Origin: Triticum aestivum
Lineage: Eukaryota; Streptophyta; Magnoliopsida; Poales; Poaceae
DNA: 64,000 bases
Assembly: GCF_018294505.1 (NCBI RefSeq)
Contig: NC_057801.1
Span: forward strand, 844,063,465-844,127,464
Reading direction: 5' to 3'
Every line of letters begins with the position of its first letter. Position 1 is the first letter of the stretch. Both the position numbers and the translations under genes were made by a program. This document shows positions 1-10,719 of the stretch, in pieces. Under the pieces are notes generated by a model. The model did not search any database. It was not told the origin of the DNA and was given only the letters and a program-made list of their open reading frames with translations.

Positions 1-475
1 GGAATGCAAACAAGAACAAGAGGTTAAATTGCCGGTTGTGCTTGCTCTCAGGCCTGCAAGAAAACGTAGCTAGCTGTGGCATGGCATGGCACGTGTGTAC
101 ACACACGGACGAGCCAACCAGCTATAGCCGTGTACGCCGTGATATTTTCTTTGACCTTGCAATCTTAATCTAATCTTCCAATCCGTCTACGCAATTATTG
201 TTTTTTATTTGCCGAGTCATACATGGTGCCAACTGCCAAGAGAAGAATTGATAATAGACTAATGTGCGACGATTACACGTCTTAATTTTGCAGGTTAGTT
301 AGTTGGGTTAGCACATCCTGGATGCAACTCCTCTTTCACCAAAATAATAAAAATAATGAAGCTGCTGCTGTCACTAAGTAGTTACCATGTCGGCCTACTA
401 GAATTGGCTTAGGACCTCAGGTTGTGCAACACTGACACATTGATTTCACCGCGTGTACGTGCAAGTACGTATGAA
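1..475. other. intergenic, no feature recognised
   Basis: AT-rich sequence without a credible reading frame, a clear terminal repeat or a known gene. No promoter or transposon end could be assigned. Confidence 0.5.
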
Positions 476-600
476 CTGAATGCGCATCGCCGGAAATCCT
501 GAAATAAATCCAGGAATAAATGCAAGCATCAGGATTTGAACCCTGGTGGGCTGGGGATACCACAATCCCTCTAACCATCCAACTACATGTTGGTTTGTCG
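476..600 (-). mobile_element. Au SINE fragment (tRNA-derived)
   Basis: Read on the minus strand this matches the internal tRNA-like part of the Au SINE known from wheat and Aegilops. An A-box-like TGGATGGTTAG lies at 571-581 and a B-box GGTTCAAATCC at 532-542; these form the RNA polymerase III promoter. The Au-type sequence holds through GGCGATGCGCATTCAG near 476 and then departs from the family, so the 3' part is missing. It is not a working tRNA gene because no cloverleaf can be completed. The family call is from memory of the Au consensus. Confidence 0.75.
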
Positions 601-1449
601 CAGCTACAATGCTTGTCCGAATATATAAAACAACCCATACTTGTATATATACTTTTAGCCTGACAAGCAGGTCCCACCATCATCAAGTAGGAGTAGTAAC
701 TATAAGGCGCAAAAAACAACATGCACAAAATGAGATAAATTGACAAAGGCGTTGGAAAGTTGATGGAATAATAAAGGCATGAAAACGACTGGCATAAAAT
801 TCACAGCCCACCACATTTGAGGCATAGTATGGGCATCGATTTTACGATCAGAACTAGCAGTGAGGGAGGAATAATAATGCATGATTCGATACTAAACAAC
901 ACTCGAGTATATGCTTTGTTTCTTTACAGAGATTTTCATCTTGACACGCTGAAATTTTTTCATCGTGCCACATATCTAGGTATTTGGCTTGCCAGAGCTA
1001 GGCATGTGATGGTCCAAAGAATCCTGTGGTACAACTCATACATATTCTTTGCCAAAAAAAACTCGTCCATATTTTGAGTTAGATGGAATATATTTGAAGC
1101 GTCTAATGTAGATGTGACGTGGCCCCAAGACATTGATCGAGCTTCTTAAAATTATAATTAGGTAATGCTCTAAAATCTGGCAACTGAGTAAGAAACTTTG
1201 ACTTAATTTTCACTTGACACTAGTATATTGCATTAGAATTCAGAAAGAAAGAAATATTTGTAACCCATACGTTTGTTACACAGGATGGAGAGGATGAATT
1301 AATATAAAATCCCCATATATTGCATTTAGATATGAGGTACGGTGAAAGCAACAAGCCAACAAACGAAAAGGGGTCGCGAGATATATACACTCACTAAATG
1401 AAGTGCATTTGGTTAGCACATGCATGAATGGTTAATAAGTACGTAAAAG
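601..1449. other. intergenic, no feature recognised
   Basis: AT-rich DNA with only short chance reading frames. No terminal repeats, RNA genes or conserved protein fragments were seen. Confidence 0.45.
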
Positions 1450-2386
1450 GTGATGGAATTGTTTAGAAGAGGAGCCAAAAACCTGAGTCCAATCGTTTTC
1501 CCTGACCTAGCCGCCAGGAGCGGCGACCAGGCAGGCGACCAGCCTACCACCGATCTTCACCGGCGAGATCGTTGGTCCCCTCTCCCTCCGCCTGCTGCTC
1601 CGGCGGCGGGAGGGAGGGGGGACCCCGTTCGCTCTGTAGTTAGGTTTTGGTTTTGTATGTCGTGGTGCGTCGTTGGGGTGGTGGATGCGGCGTCCGGACG
1701 AATAAATCTGCCTCAGCTCCACTCCCACACCGGCGGTGTCCTTCATGGCGGCGTCTCGGAGTTGATGGCATCGTGTGTTTGCCGATCCTTCAGATCGGCG
1801 AAGTTAGGGTTCATGGATGGTGTCGATGAGGCGGTGGCGGTGACTCCATCAGGTGTGTCTCTCCTTCTGCTCTGTCCCCGTTGCTGCGGCGTTGTCTCTG
1901 ATGTCATGGTGGAGCAGGGAGGTTTTGTCGTCCGGGAGTACGCGCAGACGGCGGCTTGCGTATTTGACAGCTGGAAGATGGTGCATCTTGTGCTGGGTGT
2001 GTGGTAGGAGGCTGACAGCTCTGGTTTTCTCCTCCGACGTTGTAGTCGTGCGGGGATGTCAGGTCTGGAGTTCGATGGCGTGTCCGGGGACACGTTGCCC
2101 CGGTCTGATTCTTTCAACGGCAATGGTTTTGCTTTTGGCAAACTACTTTGAAGGTCCGTAAAGCTGCAGATCAGCGATGGAGCCGCGTCGAGCTCGGGTG
2201 AAGAGGTGATTTGTCTTCTCTCTCTTGGTGGTCGCTTCGGTGATGCCGAAGGAGAGGAACAAGCGCTGGTCTTTTGTGTAGGATTATCCTATCCTTTCAG
2301 TACTGCAATGTCGGTGATTACGTGTTTTGTAACCGGATCTTTATTTTATGAATGAAAAATGTATTACCTCGCAAAAAAAAGAGCTG
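1450..2386 (+). mobile_element. GC-rich noncoding retroposon with poly(A) end
   Basis: A sharply bounded GC-rich block in AT-rich surroundings. It ends with a T-rich stretch, the sequence ATGAATGAAAAATG and an A8 run at about 2371-2380, as expected of an element copied from a polyadenylated RNA. A frame is open from 1450 to 2007 but resembles no protein I recognise, and all frames here are rich in Arg, Gly and Ser as GC bias alone would give. A clear target duplication was not found. It could be a LINE 3' fragment or a processed transcript. Confidence 0.45.
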
Positions 2387-2919
2387 CGTGCGTGCACCGT
2401 CGACCGCAGGTGCTACCGTCGAATGTTCCGTCAACTAATATGCGCGCGCGGCGCATAATTTAAACCACCCAGCGGCGCATGCATGCACCGACACGTCTCT
2501 GAGGTTGATACTACTTAATTATATTTTGCCGACTCACGCGCTTACGAATAGGTGGATCGAGGAAGGATCTCTACAAACGAGCCTTTTGGTTTTCAATAGC
2601 GTTGGGAAAAGTGCTAGACGCAAGTGAAGTGTCTGGCCATCGCCTGGCGCCTAAACAAAGATGTGGTCATTGATGGAATGCATGAAGTTTATTCCACGGA
2701 AGATTTGTTGGGATCAAAATAGGATACAGATCGTCAGATATTGTGCAGTCGTACTGAGTGTAGCACTACGGTATGACTACAAAGAGGACCGCCTGGTATT
2801 GTGCAAATTATGTCTCTTGACTGTACCCTGTAATTATGGAATATAACTCCTTTAGATCATCTAAAACCGGGCGGCTCAAACCCACTTTGTACGTCTGGGC
2901 GGGCTACCGGTCACTCATC
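2387..2919. other. intergenic, no feature recognised
   Basis: Mixed-composition DNA between a retroposon and the Harbinger-like element. No coding region or repeat was recognised. Confidence 0.4.
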
Positions 2920-3180
2920 GATCATGATGTTTCGACCCAAACGAACGCCTCAAACGGGCCTCAAACGCCTAGGCTGACCGACACCCCTCATATCCAACCC
3001 AAATATATGGGCCGCTCGTGTACGCCCTGGCACGCCCGCCACATCGGACCCAGCCCATGTTTGTCCATCCGACCCCACATATATTCGTCCCCATCTGTTC
3101 GCCGAAGCAAACCCTAGCCACTTCACTCCATACCCCTCCGCTACCCGAGCTCACCTCCGGCGGGTTCCGGCCTTCTTCGT

Positions 3181-3843
3181 CATGGCAGGCAGTGGATCGG
3201 ACTCCGACTAGTCTGGATCCGTCGACTAGGATGTCATCCCGTGTGGGTTGGAGTATGCAATGGCAGTCCGCATTGCACTCCGCCGCTCCCGAGAGAACAA
3301 CGCCCGGCCAAAAAACGGATCCGTCCGCCGCCACGCCATAGTGTGGGCTCACAGGATGCTCGGGTCCTCTGGTGCTGGATCCTCGCGGTCCCGGCAGCCA
3401 GAACACCTTTCCTTCCCCACCACCGGTTGGGCAGACTTTGAGTCCCACCGGGAACGGGTGGCCCGCCGTGGGAAGGAGAGGATAAGGGCTGCCGAACCCG
3501 TATCGCAGCGAAATTGGTGGCGGCGGAGGCGGCTAATGCGGCGGCGCGGGCGACCGTAGAGGAGGAAGCCATCCGCGCCTGCATTGTGAAGAAACGGCAG
3601 CGGAAGAACACACGCGCCCTCGCCCGAGAGCAGAATCGGGCGGTCCGTGACATGGTCGGACTGCCACTGAAGGAGGAGAAGGAGGACGGCGACGACGAGG
3701 ACAGCTCTGGCGACGAGCAGATCCGGCTCGATCCGTACTGTGTCTTCGACCGGTACTTCCGAGAAAGGACGGCAAGGGCGCCGAGAAGGGCAAGGGCACC
3801 CGTGGATGAACTCCACATAGCCAGACATGCGAAATTTTGGTAG
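3181..3843 (+). pseudogene. Harbinger-associated ORF1-like protein, broken
   Basis: Starting at ATG 3181 the frame reads a Ser/Asp-rich head with two in-frame TAG codons (3208-3210 and 3226-3228). It then gives an Arg-rich stretch (LEYAMAVRIALRRSREN) and a frame that ends near 3559. A shift of frame around 3500-3515 leads into an Ala/Glu/Arg-rich coiled-coil-like part with an acidic patch (EEKEDGDDEDSSGDEQ) and an end at 3843. PIF/Harbinger elements usually carry a second protein beside the transposase; position inside the element and convergent orientation suggest that role here. No SANT/Myb signature can be seen with certainty, so the assignment rests on context. Confidence 0.45.
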
Positions 3844-3997
3844 TCCGATGGCATGTTTAATTAGTAGTGATGGAGTAGTCGGACGATGTTTATGCATCAA
3901 CGTAGTTGCGTGCGTTTGTATGGATTTGAGATATGGTAATTGAGGTGTCCGGATGTGGATTACATTATTTGAGGGGTGGTCGGTCAATGCCCACGGA

Positions 3998-4100
3998 TGT
4001 GTCCAGGTGCGTCCGCGGACGTTTGAGGGGCCGGATTTTCCAAGTCCAGACTTGGCAAATCTGGCCCCTCAAACGCCCGCGGGCGCATCCGGACGTGCCC
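3998..4100. repeat. near-perfect palindrome in the middle of the Harbinger-like element
   Basis: Left arm 3998-4046 and right arm 4049-4100 are inverted copies with a few mismatches around a 2-nt centre. Each arm carries the GTTTGAGGGGCC motif and ends in CCAAGTC/GACTTGG. The motif resembles the outer ends of the surrounding element. It may be two abutting transposon ends or a small nested MITE. Confidence 0.7.
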
Positions 4101-4364
4101 TCATATTTCCTTCCGTGCATCCACATATCTCAAATCTAGACTCTCAAATACATGCAAATACATGCACGTCGATTATGCAACACAATGTAGCACGTAAATA
4201 GCAATTGTTGGTATCAAGCATAGATAGCTTTTACATAAAATTTATCTGAAGTGCCAAACTCAAGCATTGCCTCCTTGGTTGCCATTGTGTATCCACATGT
4301 GCTCCACAAGATCATTGACTAGCTGCGTGTCTACCTGCTGATCTCAAAGATTCTAATGCATTTA

Positions 4365-5608
4365 TAGAAAGTTCATAAGCTGAGCCGCATCTTGATTTTC
4401 CGGGATTTCAACTTATTCTCCAGGTGCTTCGAAATCATGGGTTTGGGCTACACCATCACCCTCATCCTCGACAATCATATTATGCAGAATAACACAACAT
4501 GTCATCAGCTACCACAAAGTTTCTGATTCCCACATCATTGCAGCGCTCCGCATAATTCCCCAATGAGCCTGAAGCACACCAAATGCCCTCTCCACGTCCT
4601 TCCTAGCCGCTTCCTGCATTGTTGCAAAGTGGCTCTGTTTATTGCCACGTGGCTCGGATATGGTCTTCACAAACACTGCCCACTGAGGATAGATACCATC
4701 GGCAAGATAGTACCCCATGTTGTAGTACCGGCCGTTGACGGTGTAGTTGCACGGCGGTGATTTCCCATTGCAAAGCCTCCTGAACACCAGAGGTCGTTGA
4801 AGCACGTTGATGCTGTTGTGAGAATCGGGCACTCGAAAGAAAGCATGCCAAATCCGTAAGTCATGTGATGCCACTGCTTCTAGTATGATGGTGGCCTTTT
4901 TTGTGTGACCTTGATACATTCCCTGCAAACCTTTGGGGCAGTTCTTCCATTGCCAATGCATGCAATCAATTGATTCGAGCATTCCTGGAAACCTCCTTGC
5001 TTCTCCAATGGCCAACAACTTCTCCGTGTCTTGCTCATTTGGTTCTCTGAGATACTCAGGTCCAAACTCCTCAACCGCGGCGCGGGCAAATCCGACAATA
5101 GTCTTCAGGCACGTGCTCTCCCCCATCCTGACCATCTCACGAACAGCGTCTGCAGCAGTACCAAGTCCAAGCATCCTCAGAGTAGTCATGCACTTCTGTT
5201 TTGTCAAGAAAAAGAGTTGGCCACAACAATCCCTTCCGAGCCTGAAGTAGTAGTCATGTGTCTCCACTCCCTCCGCAATCGCAAAAACAATGGTTTCCGC
5301 ATGCGAAAACGGCGGCGAAACCATGGATCTTCCGGGAAAGCAGGTGTGGGAGCAAAGTAGTCATTGTGCAGTAGCTTTGCTCCGGACACCCTATTTCCGT
5401 TGATCACTCTTCTCCCTTTGAGTGAGCCCTTGAAGTTAAGAATATGCTCCACTTGCCGGTCCATTTTCTCTTGCATGCTCATGAACATGATCATGATCAT
5501 GTCCACTTCTTCGCCTGAATCCGACGAATCGAAGAACTCATCTTGAATCATTTGGTCAAGCTCTGTCGGTCCATACTCCTCGTCCGACGAAGCATTGAAA
5601 TCTATCAT
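4365..5608 (-). pseudogene. PIF/Harbinger DDE transposase, broken
   Basis: The protein is read from ATG 5608 in two frames. The N-terminal part (5608 to about 5275) has an acidic head and the family segment FRRRFRMRKPLFLR. A frameshift near 5275 leads into the frame 5324-4509, which holds the plant transposon nuclease domain: SIDCMHWQWKNCP gives the first Asp, ADGIYPQWAVFVKTI the second, and RKDVERAFGVLQAHW the Glu. A stop at 4509 is followed in frame by an HNMIVEDE segment typical of the family C-terminus, with another stop before about 4365. The enzyme would cut and paste the element at its terminal repeats; at least one frameshift and two stops make it inactive. It converges on the ORF1-like gene. 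Confidence 0.85.
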
Positions 5609-6020
5609 TTACCTAACAAAATCACAATAATTCCGGTCGGTCAAAGTGTCGAACACATCAAGCACAAGGCGGAGCCGGAGATTTGCTGGGCGTACCATGG
5701 TGGCGCTTGGGCCGGCGACGACGTCCCCCGCGGTGAGGACGGGAGCGCTCTTCCGGAGCTGGCGGCGGCGAGCCTGGGAACGGCTGCGGAGCGGACGCGG
5801 TGGCGGTGCGCGAGACGAACGGCGTGGAGGAGGAAGAAGAGAGGAGATAGCAAATGGATTCGGCTGGTCTTCGGGGTGGATTTGGTGCAATTTTGGGGTG
5901 GGATCAGGCTGTTGGGCCCGACGTGACGGGCGTGCCCGAACGCCACATATCCGCCCCATATTTCAGCTGTATATGGGGGGTGCCGATAAGCCCGGGCGTT
6001 TGAGAGACCGGTCTGAATCA

Positions 6021-6584
6021 AAAAATCGTGACCAAGCAGCTCGAGTAGGTGATAGCTTGTCACATCCAGAAGTGCTCTCACTCAGTCACAGGAAAGAAGC
6101 AAAAGGAGGACAACAAGCGTCAGGTCACAGGTCAAAACCACACTGCCATGTGCTCCAACTACTCAACCCTCTTCATTCCCTAGCTTGCACGCAGGGAATT
6201 CCTGGATTTTTTTACACACACACACACTGGCGCCAGGTTCATACTACTTGCACGAACACATGCATGCCATGTTGACTCGGGACCAAGGTGTTTGCAGCTA
6301 CACAGTATACTAGAGTTTTGCTCCATGACACGTTAAATATTAAGGCTAAGGCAAGGAGTGGTGGATGTAATTATCAGAGAGGCCAAAGTAGGCCGGGCCA
6401 GTTGAACATCTAATTTCCTATCAGTCCCTTCAAGAGAACTAATTCCCATTACTGATTACTCTGGCGATCTTGCGTAACATAACACAAGCAGGAAGGGTTG
6501 AAGTAATGATGGCCAAATTAAAGGACAAAGGAACATACACGATGGAAGCAAGCAACGGTGTCCAGGTGCTTTTTCTCGTGGTTC
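6021..6584. other. intergenic, no feature recognised
   Basis: Contains a short CA run near 6216 and otherwise no coding or repeat signal I can name. Confidence 0.4.
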
Positions 6585-6700
6585 CCAAAAAAAAGGCACT
6601 TTTTGAGTGAAAAGGGGGTTTTGGTTGGGGAAAGGAGAGGTGCATGCTTGACTGCATGCGGGTCCCACGACCACAATAATGCTGACTTAAAATACTACTA
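6585..6700 (-). repeat. dispersed repeat copy 1 (related to 15180 and 15890)
   Basis: On the minus strand this reads GGCATTATTGTG-like sequence, then CTCTCCTTTCCCCAACC, then CCCCCTTTTCACTC. The same order is found on the plus strand near 15195-15330 and 15890-16015. Family unknown; no coding. Confidence 0.55.
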
Positions 6701-6919
6701 CTAGTCGTACCAGTAATCCCGGGTGCGTTGAACATGTGTGCGTGTCCACCGAAAAACAAAACTAAGCACGGAGCACCAACCAAGCAAAATGAGGGGAGCA
6801 TCGGTTGGTTCGGTCTGTGGCCTGGTCTGAAACGGGCGCCGACATGTGGTCAACATCATGCGGCGAGTAGTTCATAAACCCACATCGTCTTTACATCCTT
6901 GTAAAAAGAATGCCTTGTG

Positions 6920-8010
6920 GCTATTTTTTTACGAAAATGATGCAGATCTATTATTAAAGTTCACTGGAAGTGCAAAAGCATATCGAACGAAAAAAAAACT
7001 CTTTCGATATTCTGAGACCACCGAACAACCACTAGCACCACCAGAACGAACCGCCGACGCGCCCCTCCAATACCGAAGCTGGCTTGACCTTGTCGATGAT
7101 AACCGGGAAGTCTTCGTGCACATGCCCCTAAGGGCCACTGCCCTGGAGCCGCGGTCGTCGGCGTTGAACCCTTCAATAGTTCTGAAGCACCCAATATTGA
7201 GGATGTCACTTATCGTTAGGGTCTCGGTCAGCTGTGGATCATAGATTGACCAGAAACCATCCAATTGATTGGTTTTATCGGTCGACTATTAGTCGGTCAT
7301 TTTTTGCAAATCCCAGTTTTTCAACACGAAAATGTGTTATATTCAACACCAAAAAGATATTGGACAAAAGTGTTACCTTGATCTCTACCCTTTGAATCCT
7401 CGTATAATGACATGCAAAATAGAGCAATAGTACATATTGCATAACAATGTCCACAAAACACAAATAAACATAGCTTTTGCAAACATAGTGCTAGGAATAG
7501 TCCGGATTTATTGGTAGATTCCCGATAAATCGCTTGTCAGAGCGATAAATTGACCCAAAAGATAAACGGTGAAGATAAGGCATAATCTTACCGATCACCC
7601 CTCGAGTAGCGATAAATCGTTAAATCGGAGGAATTTTTGAACACATTAAGCACCTGACACCAAATCTCTCCACACAACGAGAAATCCTAACCTCACCGCC
7701 CCAATGGGATGGCATGAATCTTCATCATGCCAAAGCTCCGTCGACTACGTCCAGATGGATGAACTCGAGGAGGATCTAAGCCCAAAAGTCAAACTCGAAG
7801 AAAAATCACCATCATCCGCTCGAGCGCCTCACCTGCAAGGACAAGAAACCCTAACCTAAACTACTCACCGGAGCGGAGGTACCGGGTTCCCCTCCCCGCC
7901 ACCGGTAGCCAGAGTGGCATGCAGAGGGGAGGCGAATCTTCGGGCTAGCCGGCGAAGCCTAGAGGAGAGAGTTTTCCCTAGGCACAAGGAATAGGGAAGG
8001 AAAAAATTGG
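6920..8010 (-). mobile_element. noncoding retroposon copy, interrupted
   Basis: Blocks 6930-7190 and 7650-8010 align in order with 16040-16720. Shared landmarks are GAAGTCTTCG near 7109, CATGCCCCTAAGG near 7121, CGAGAAATCCTAACCTC near 7679 and GGAGGATC near 7768. Read on the minus strand the element runs from GC-rich to an A-rich end near 6930. The match is broken by about 460 bp that the other copy lacks. No coding capacity. Confidence 0.55.
7192..7647. other. insertion inside the retroposon
   Basis: This segment is absent from the related copy at 16040-16720. It is flanked by AAGCACC at 7185-7191 and 7648-7654, which could be a 7-bp target duplication. It is AT-rich, noncoding and has no evident terminal inverted repeat. 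The element type is unknown. Confidence 0.4.
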
Positions 8011-8870
8011 TGGAGATTCTTTATGGTTATTTAACAGGACAAACATCACAAACATTTTGCAGGTTATCTACTGGGCAACTGGATGGATCCATATGTGAGT
8101 ATTACTTCACAGTGCGGGAAAGAGAGGGACATTTTACCGTTGGGTGCACCGATTGGAGTTGGTAGCAACCAATTTTGATGGTGGTCCAACAATATGATTG
8201 GTGTTTAGGCGGTGTGTCCTATTTTTACCTGCTGTGGCGATTTTCTTTTACCATGTTGCGTTTGTTTGCATACTTGAGATGATATATGGTTTGAACAATA
8301 GGTTTGGTTGAATATATGGTTGTGTATATCGCTTGATGCAGAGACAAGGGAAATTTCTCCTTTTCAAAAAATAAAAATAAAAACAAATGGTTATTTTCAT
8401 CGGTATAACTGGAAAAATTCTGGAGTGGCCTAATTTCCTCTATCCATGTATATAGGGCCGAATGTAGTCTCGAAGAACACATTAGGCCTATACATATGAA
8501 TGGGGGATCCCAAAAAATGTGTCTTTTTTCATGGATGGTGGCATGGCAAAAACCTGGAGTTAGTGAGAATCAACTATTTAGGTAAATATAGAGTAGTAAT
8601 TACGCAATCAAGGTTGTTATTTTTCCCTAAGCATATAAGTAAGCACACATTTACACGTTTAGTTCCCTTAAAAAAGAATGACACTAATTCAGGAACCACT
8701 ACCATTGAAAAGGTGATAAAATGGGAGATATTAACGGAATAGTAAGCTATCCATGTCATCATCATCATCATCAAAAACAAAAGCAAACCGTAGAAAAGGC
8801 AAAGAAGAAAATATCAAGAGAGAAATAAAATGTCAAGTGGGGTGTGGAAGTCAAGGCAGAAAGATCCAAC
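8011..8870. other. upstream flank of the ankyrin-RING gene
   Basis: AT-rich noncoding DNA with an ATC trinucleotide run near 8755-8774. No second gene or clear transposon was seen. It should contain the distal promoter of the gene at 9024. Confidence 0.4.
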
Positions 8871-8874
8871 CCAG

Positions 8875-8884
8875 GAATAAAAAG
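8875..8884 (+). promoter_or_regulatory. TATA-like box
   Basis: AATAAAAAGG lies about 140 bp before the ATG at 9024, in the last AT-rich stretch before a C-rich leader. A transcription start near 8910 would give a leader of roughly 115 nt. Placement is by sequence only. Confidence 0.35.
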
Positions 8885-9023
8885 GCCACGCACACTCTGA
8901 ATCCCGTAGCTGAGCTCGTCTTCTTCCCCCCACCCCCCGCTCCGTACCACCCACCCACCGCACCGGCACCACCACCCACCTCTGACCTCGCCGTCGACGG
9001 GGGCGGTTGGACGGAGGCGATCG

Positions 9024-10503
9024 ATGGGGCACGGGCTCAGCTGCAGCCGCGACGGCGACGAGCACGACTTCTTCCGCGCCGCGCAGGCCGGCGACGTCGA
9101 CGCGCTCGACGCCCTCCTCGCCGCCGACCCGGCGCTCGCCCGCCGCGCCACCATCTACGACCGCCTCACCGCGCTCCACGTCGCCGCCGCCAACGGCTGC
9201 CTCCCGGCCGTCGACATGCTGCTCGCCCGCGCCGTGCGCCCGGACGTCGTCGACCGCCGCAAGCGCACCCCGCTCATGCTCGCCGCCACCCACGGCCACA
9301 TCGACTGCGCCCTCGCCCTCCTCCGCGCCGGCGCCAATGTCAGCGCCACCTCCGAAGCCGCAGTCTTTTCCTTTCATCCATGGATTCCGACTTACTAACT
9401 CTCTGCATGGTTCGATTGGTCAGATTCTGATGTTCGACTCGGTGAACGCGCGGACGTGCCTCCACCACGCGGCGTACTACGGCCACGCCGACTGCCTGCG
9501 TGCCATCCTCGCCGCGGCCCGCACCACGCCGGTGGCCGACTCGTGGGGCTTCGTGCGCTTCGTCAACGTCCGGGACGAGCACGGCGCCACGCCGCTGCAC
9601 GTGGCGGCGAGGCAGGGCCGGCCGGAGTGCGTGCACCTGCTGCTCGAGAGCGGCGCCATCGTCTCGGCCCCCACCGGCTCCTACGGCTTCCCGGGGAGCA
9701 CGGCGCTGCACCTGGCCGCGCGCGGCGGCAGCCTGGAGTGCGTCCGGGAGCTGCTTGCGTGGGGCGCCGACCGCGTGCACCGGGACTCGGCGGGCCGGAT
9801 CGCGTACTCGGTGGCGATGAAGCGCGGCCACGGCGCGTGCGCGGCGCTGCTGAACCCGGCGGCGGCGGAGCCCATGGTGTGGCCGTCGCCGCTCAAGTTC
9901 ATCGGCGAGCTGGGGGCGGACGCGAGGGCGCTGCTCGAGGCCGCCCTCGCCGAGGCCAACCGGGAGCGGGAGAAGAAGATTCTCAAGGGCACCAAGTACT
10001 CTGACACTTCCTCGCCGGCGCTCACCGACGCCGGCGCCGGCGACGACGGCGACGAGGTGGACGACCAGGAGGACGAGGAGGTGTGCAGCATCTGCTTCGA
10101 GCAGGCGTGCAGCATCGAGGTGGAGGACTGCGGGCACCGGATGTGCGCGGCGTGCACCCTCGCGCTCTGCTGCCACAGCAAGCCCAACCCGGCCACGCTG
10201 ACTCTCCAGCCGCCGGCGTGCCCCTTCTGCCGCAGCTGCATCTCCCGGCTCGTCGTCGCCGACTCCAAGGCCAAGGCCGTCGCGGTCCCGGGCGCCGGCG
10301 ACGAGACCGAGGCCGAGGAGAAGCCGGCGTCGCCGCGGCTGAGCCGGAGGCGGTCGCGGAGGTCCCGCGAGGGGAGCAGCAGCTTCAAGGGCCTCTCGTC
10401 GGCCATGGGGTCGCTGTCGAGCAAGATCGGCCGCGGCTCCGGCCGGCTGGCCGGCGACGGCGACGGCGCGTTCCTGGACAAGCTGGAGCACGACCTCCCT
10501 TGA
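9024..10503 (+). CDS. XBAT31: XBAT31-type ankyrin-repeat RING-finger E3 ubiquitin ligase
   Basis: Two exons, 9024-9338 and 9424-10503, give a 464-residue protein. Such proteins move ubiquitin from an E2 to bound substrates at the membrane. It begins MGHGLSCS: Gly2 with Cys7 is a likely myristoylation/acylation signal, as in the XB3 family. About six ankyrin repeats span residues 13-225 (LTALHVAAANG, RTPLMLAATHG, RTCLHHAAYYG, GATPLHVAARQG, GSTALHLAARGG). After a charged linker comes a C3HC4 RING at about residues 326-374 (CSICFEQ, CGHRMCAAC, CPFC), then an Arg/Ser-rich tail. Length and repeat order fit XBAT31 of Arabidopsis and its rice homologue, not XBAT32 to 35. The start at 9024 gives the family N-terminus; an in-frame ATG at 9007 reads a non-homologous frame. 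Coding sequence is very GC-rich, normal for grass genes. No disabling change was seen. Confidence 0.88.
9339..9423 (+). other. 85-bp intron of the XBAT31-type gene
   Basis: The protein family runs GAN directly into ILMFDSVN, which places the intron between AAT at 9336-9338 and ATT at 9424. It starts GTCAGC, a weak donor, and ends GGTCAG. A perfect TACTAAC branch site lies at 9393-9399, about 24 nt before the acceptor. If retained, the frame runs to a stop near 9398 and yields 124 residues without RING. Confidence 0.8.
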
Positions 10504-10719
10504 CGACACCAGAAAAACAGAGCCGAGCAGAGCAGAGCAGCCAGAACTGCCGCCATTATTTTTGAGAGAAGAAGCAGATGATCGAATCCATCAGGAAGAA
10601 GATCAAACTTGTGATCATCCATGGAATCAGATCAAGGTTACATCACACATATACATATCATCACTTGAGTAAGGTAATTTATACTTGCAGATTAGGAGAT
10701 TGAATTTGTACTAGTAATT
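10504..10719 (+). other. 3' untranslated region, probable
   Basis: Sequence after the stop of the XBAT31-type gene. It has GAGCA repeats near 10522-10540 and turns AT-rich towards 10700. No canonical AATAAA was seen, so the poly(A) site is unknown. Confidence 0.4.

Larger units (their letters stand above)
2920..6020. mobile_element. decayed PIF/Harbinger-type DNA transposon (or two abutting ones)
   Basis: Two degenerate genes converge: an ORF1-like gene on the plus strand and a DDE transposase on the minus strand. Outer ends are related in inverted orientation: a CTCAAACGCC-type motif near 2962 is matched by GGGCGTTTGAG near 5995, with further similarity inwards around CCGACACCCCTCATAT. Exact termini and a 3-bp target duplication could not be fixed. 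The same CTCAAACG motif occurs in the palindrome at 3998-4100, which leaves open that two elements lie head to head. Confidence 0.6.

Noticed and set aside
532..581. tRNA gene suggested by A and B boxes
   Set aside because: The surrounding sequence matches the Au SINE and no acceptor stem or anticodon arm can be formed.
1450..2007. Protein gene in the GC-rich block
   Set aside because: No homology, no plausible codon pattern, and the block ends in a poly(A) run like noncoding retroposons.
3234..3987. Minus-strand frames of 206-212 codons
   Set aside because: They overlap the ORF1-like gene of the Harbinger element in antisense and show no domain.
9007..9423. Upstream ATG at 9007 with a frame that joins exon 2 without splicing
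   Set aside because: The first 130 residues are a Pro/Ser/Ala/Thr-rich shifted reading of exon 1. The family N-terminus and ankyrin repeats are in the 9024 frame, and a sound intron links it to exon 2.
9340..10509. 389-codon open frame on the minus strand over the ankyrin-RING exon
   Set aside because: It is the antisense shadow of a very GC-rich exon; it has no recognisable domain and strongly biased Ala/Arg/Val content.
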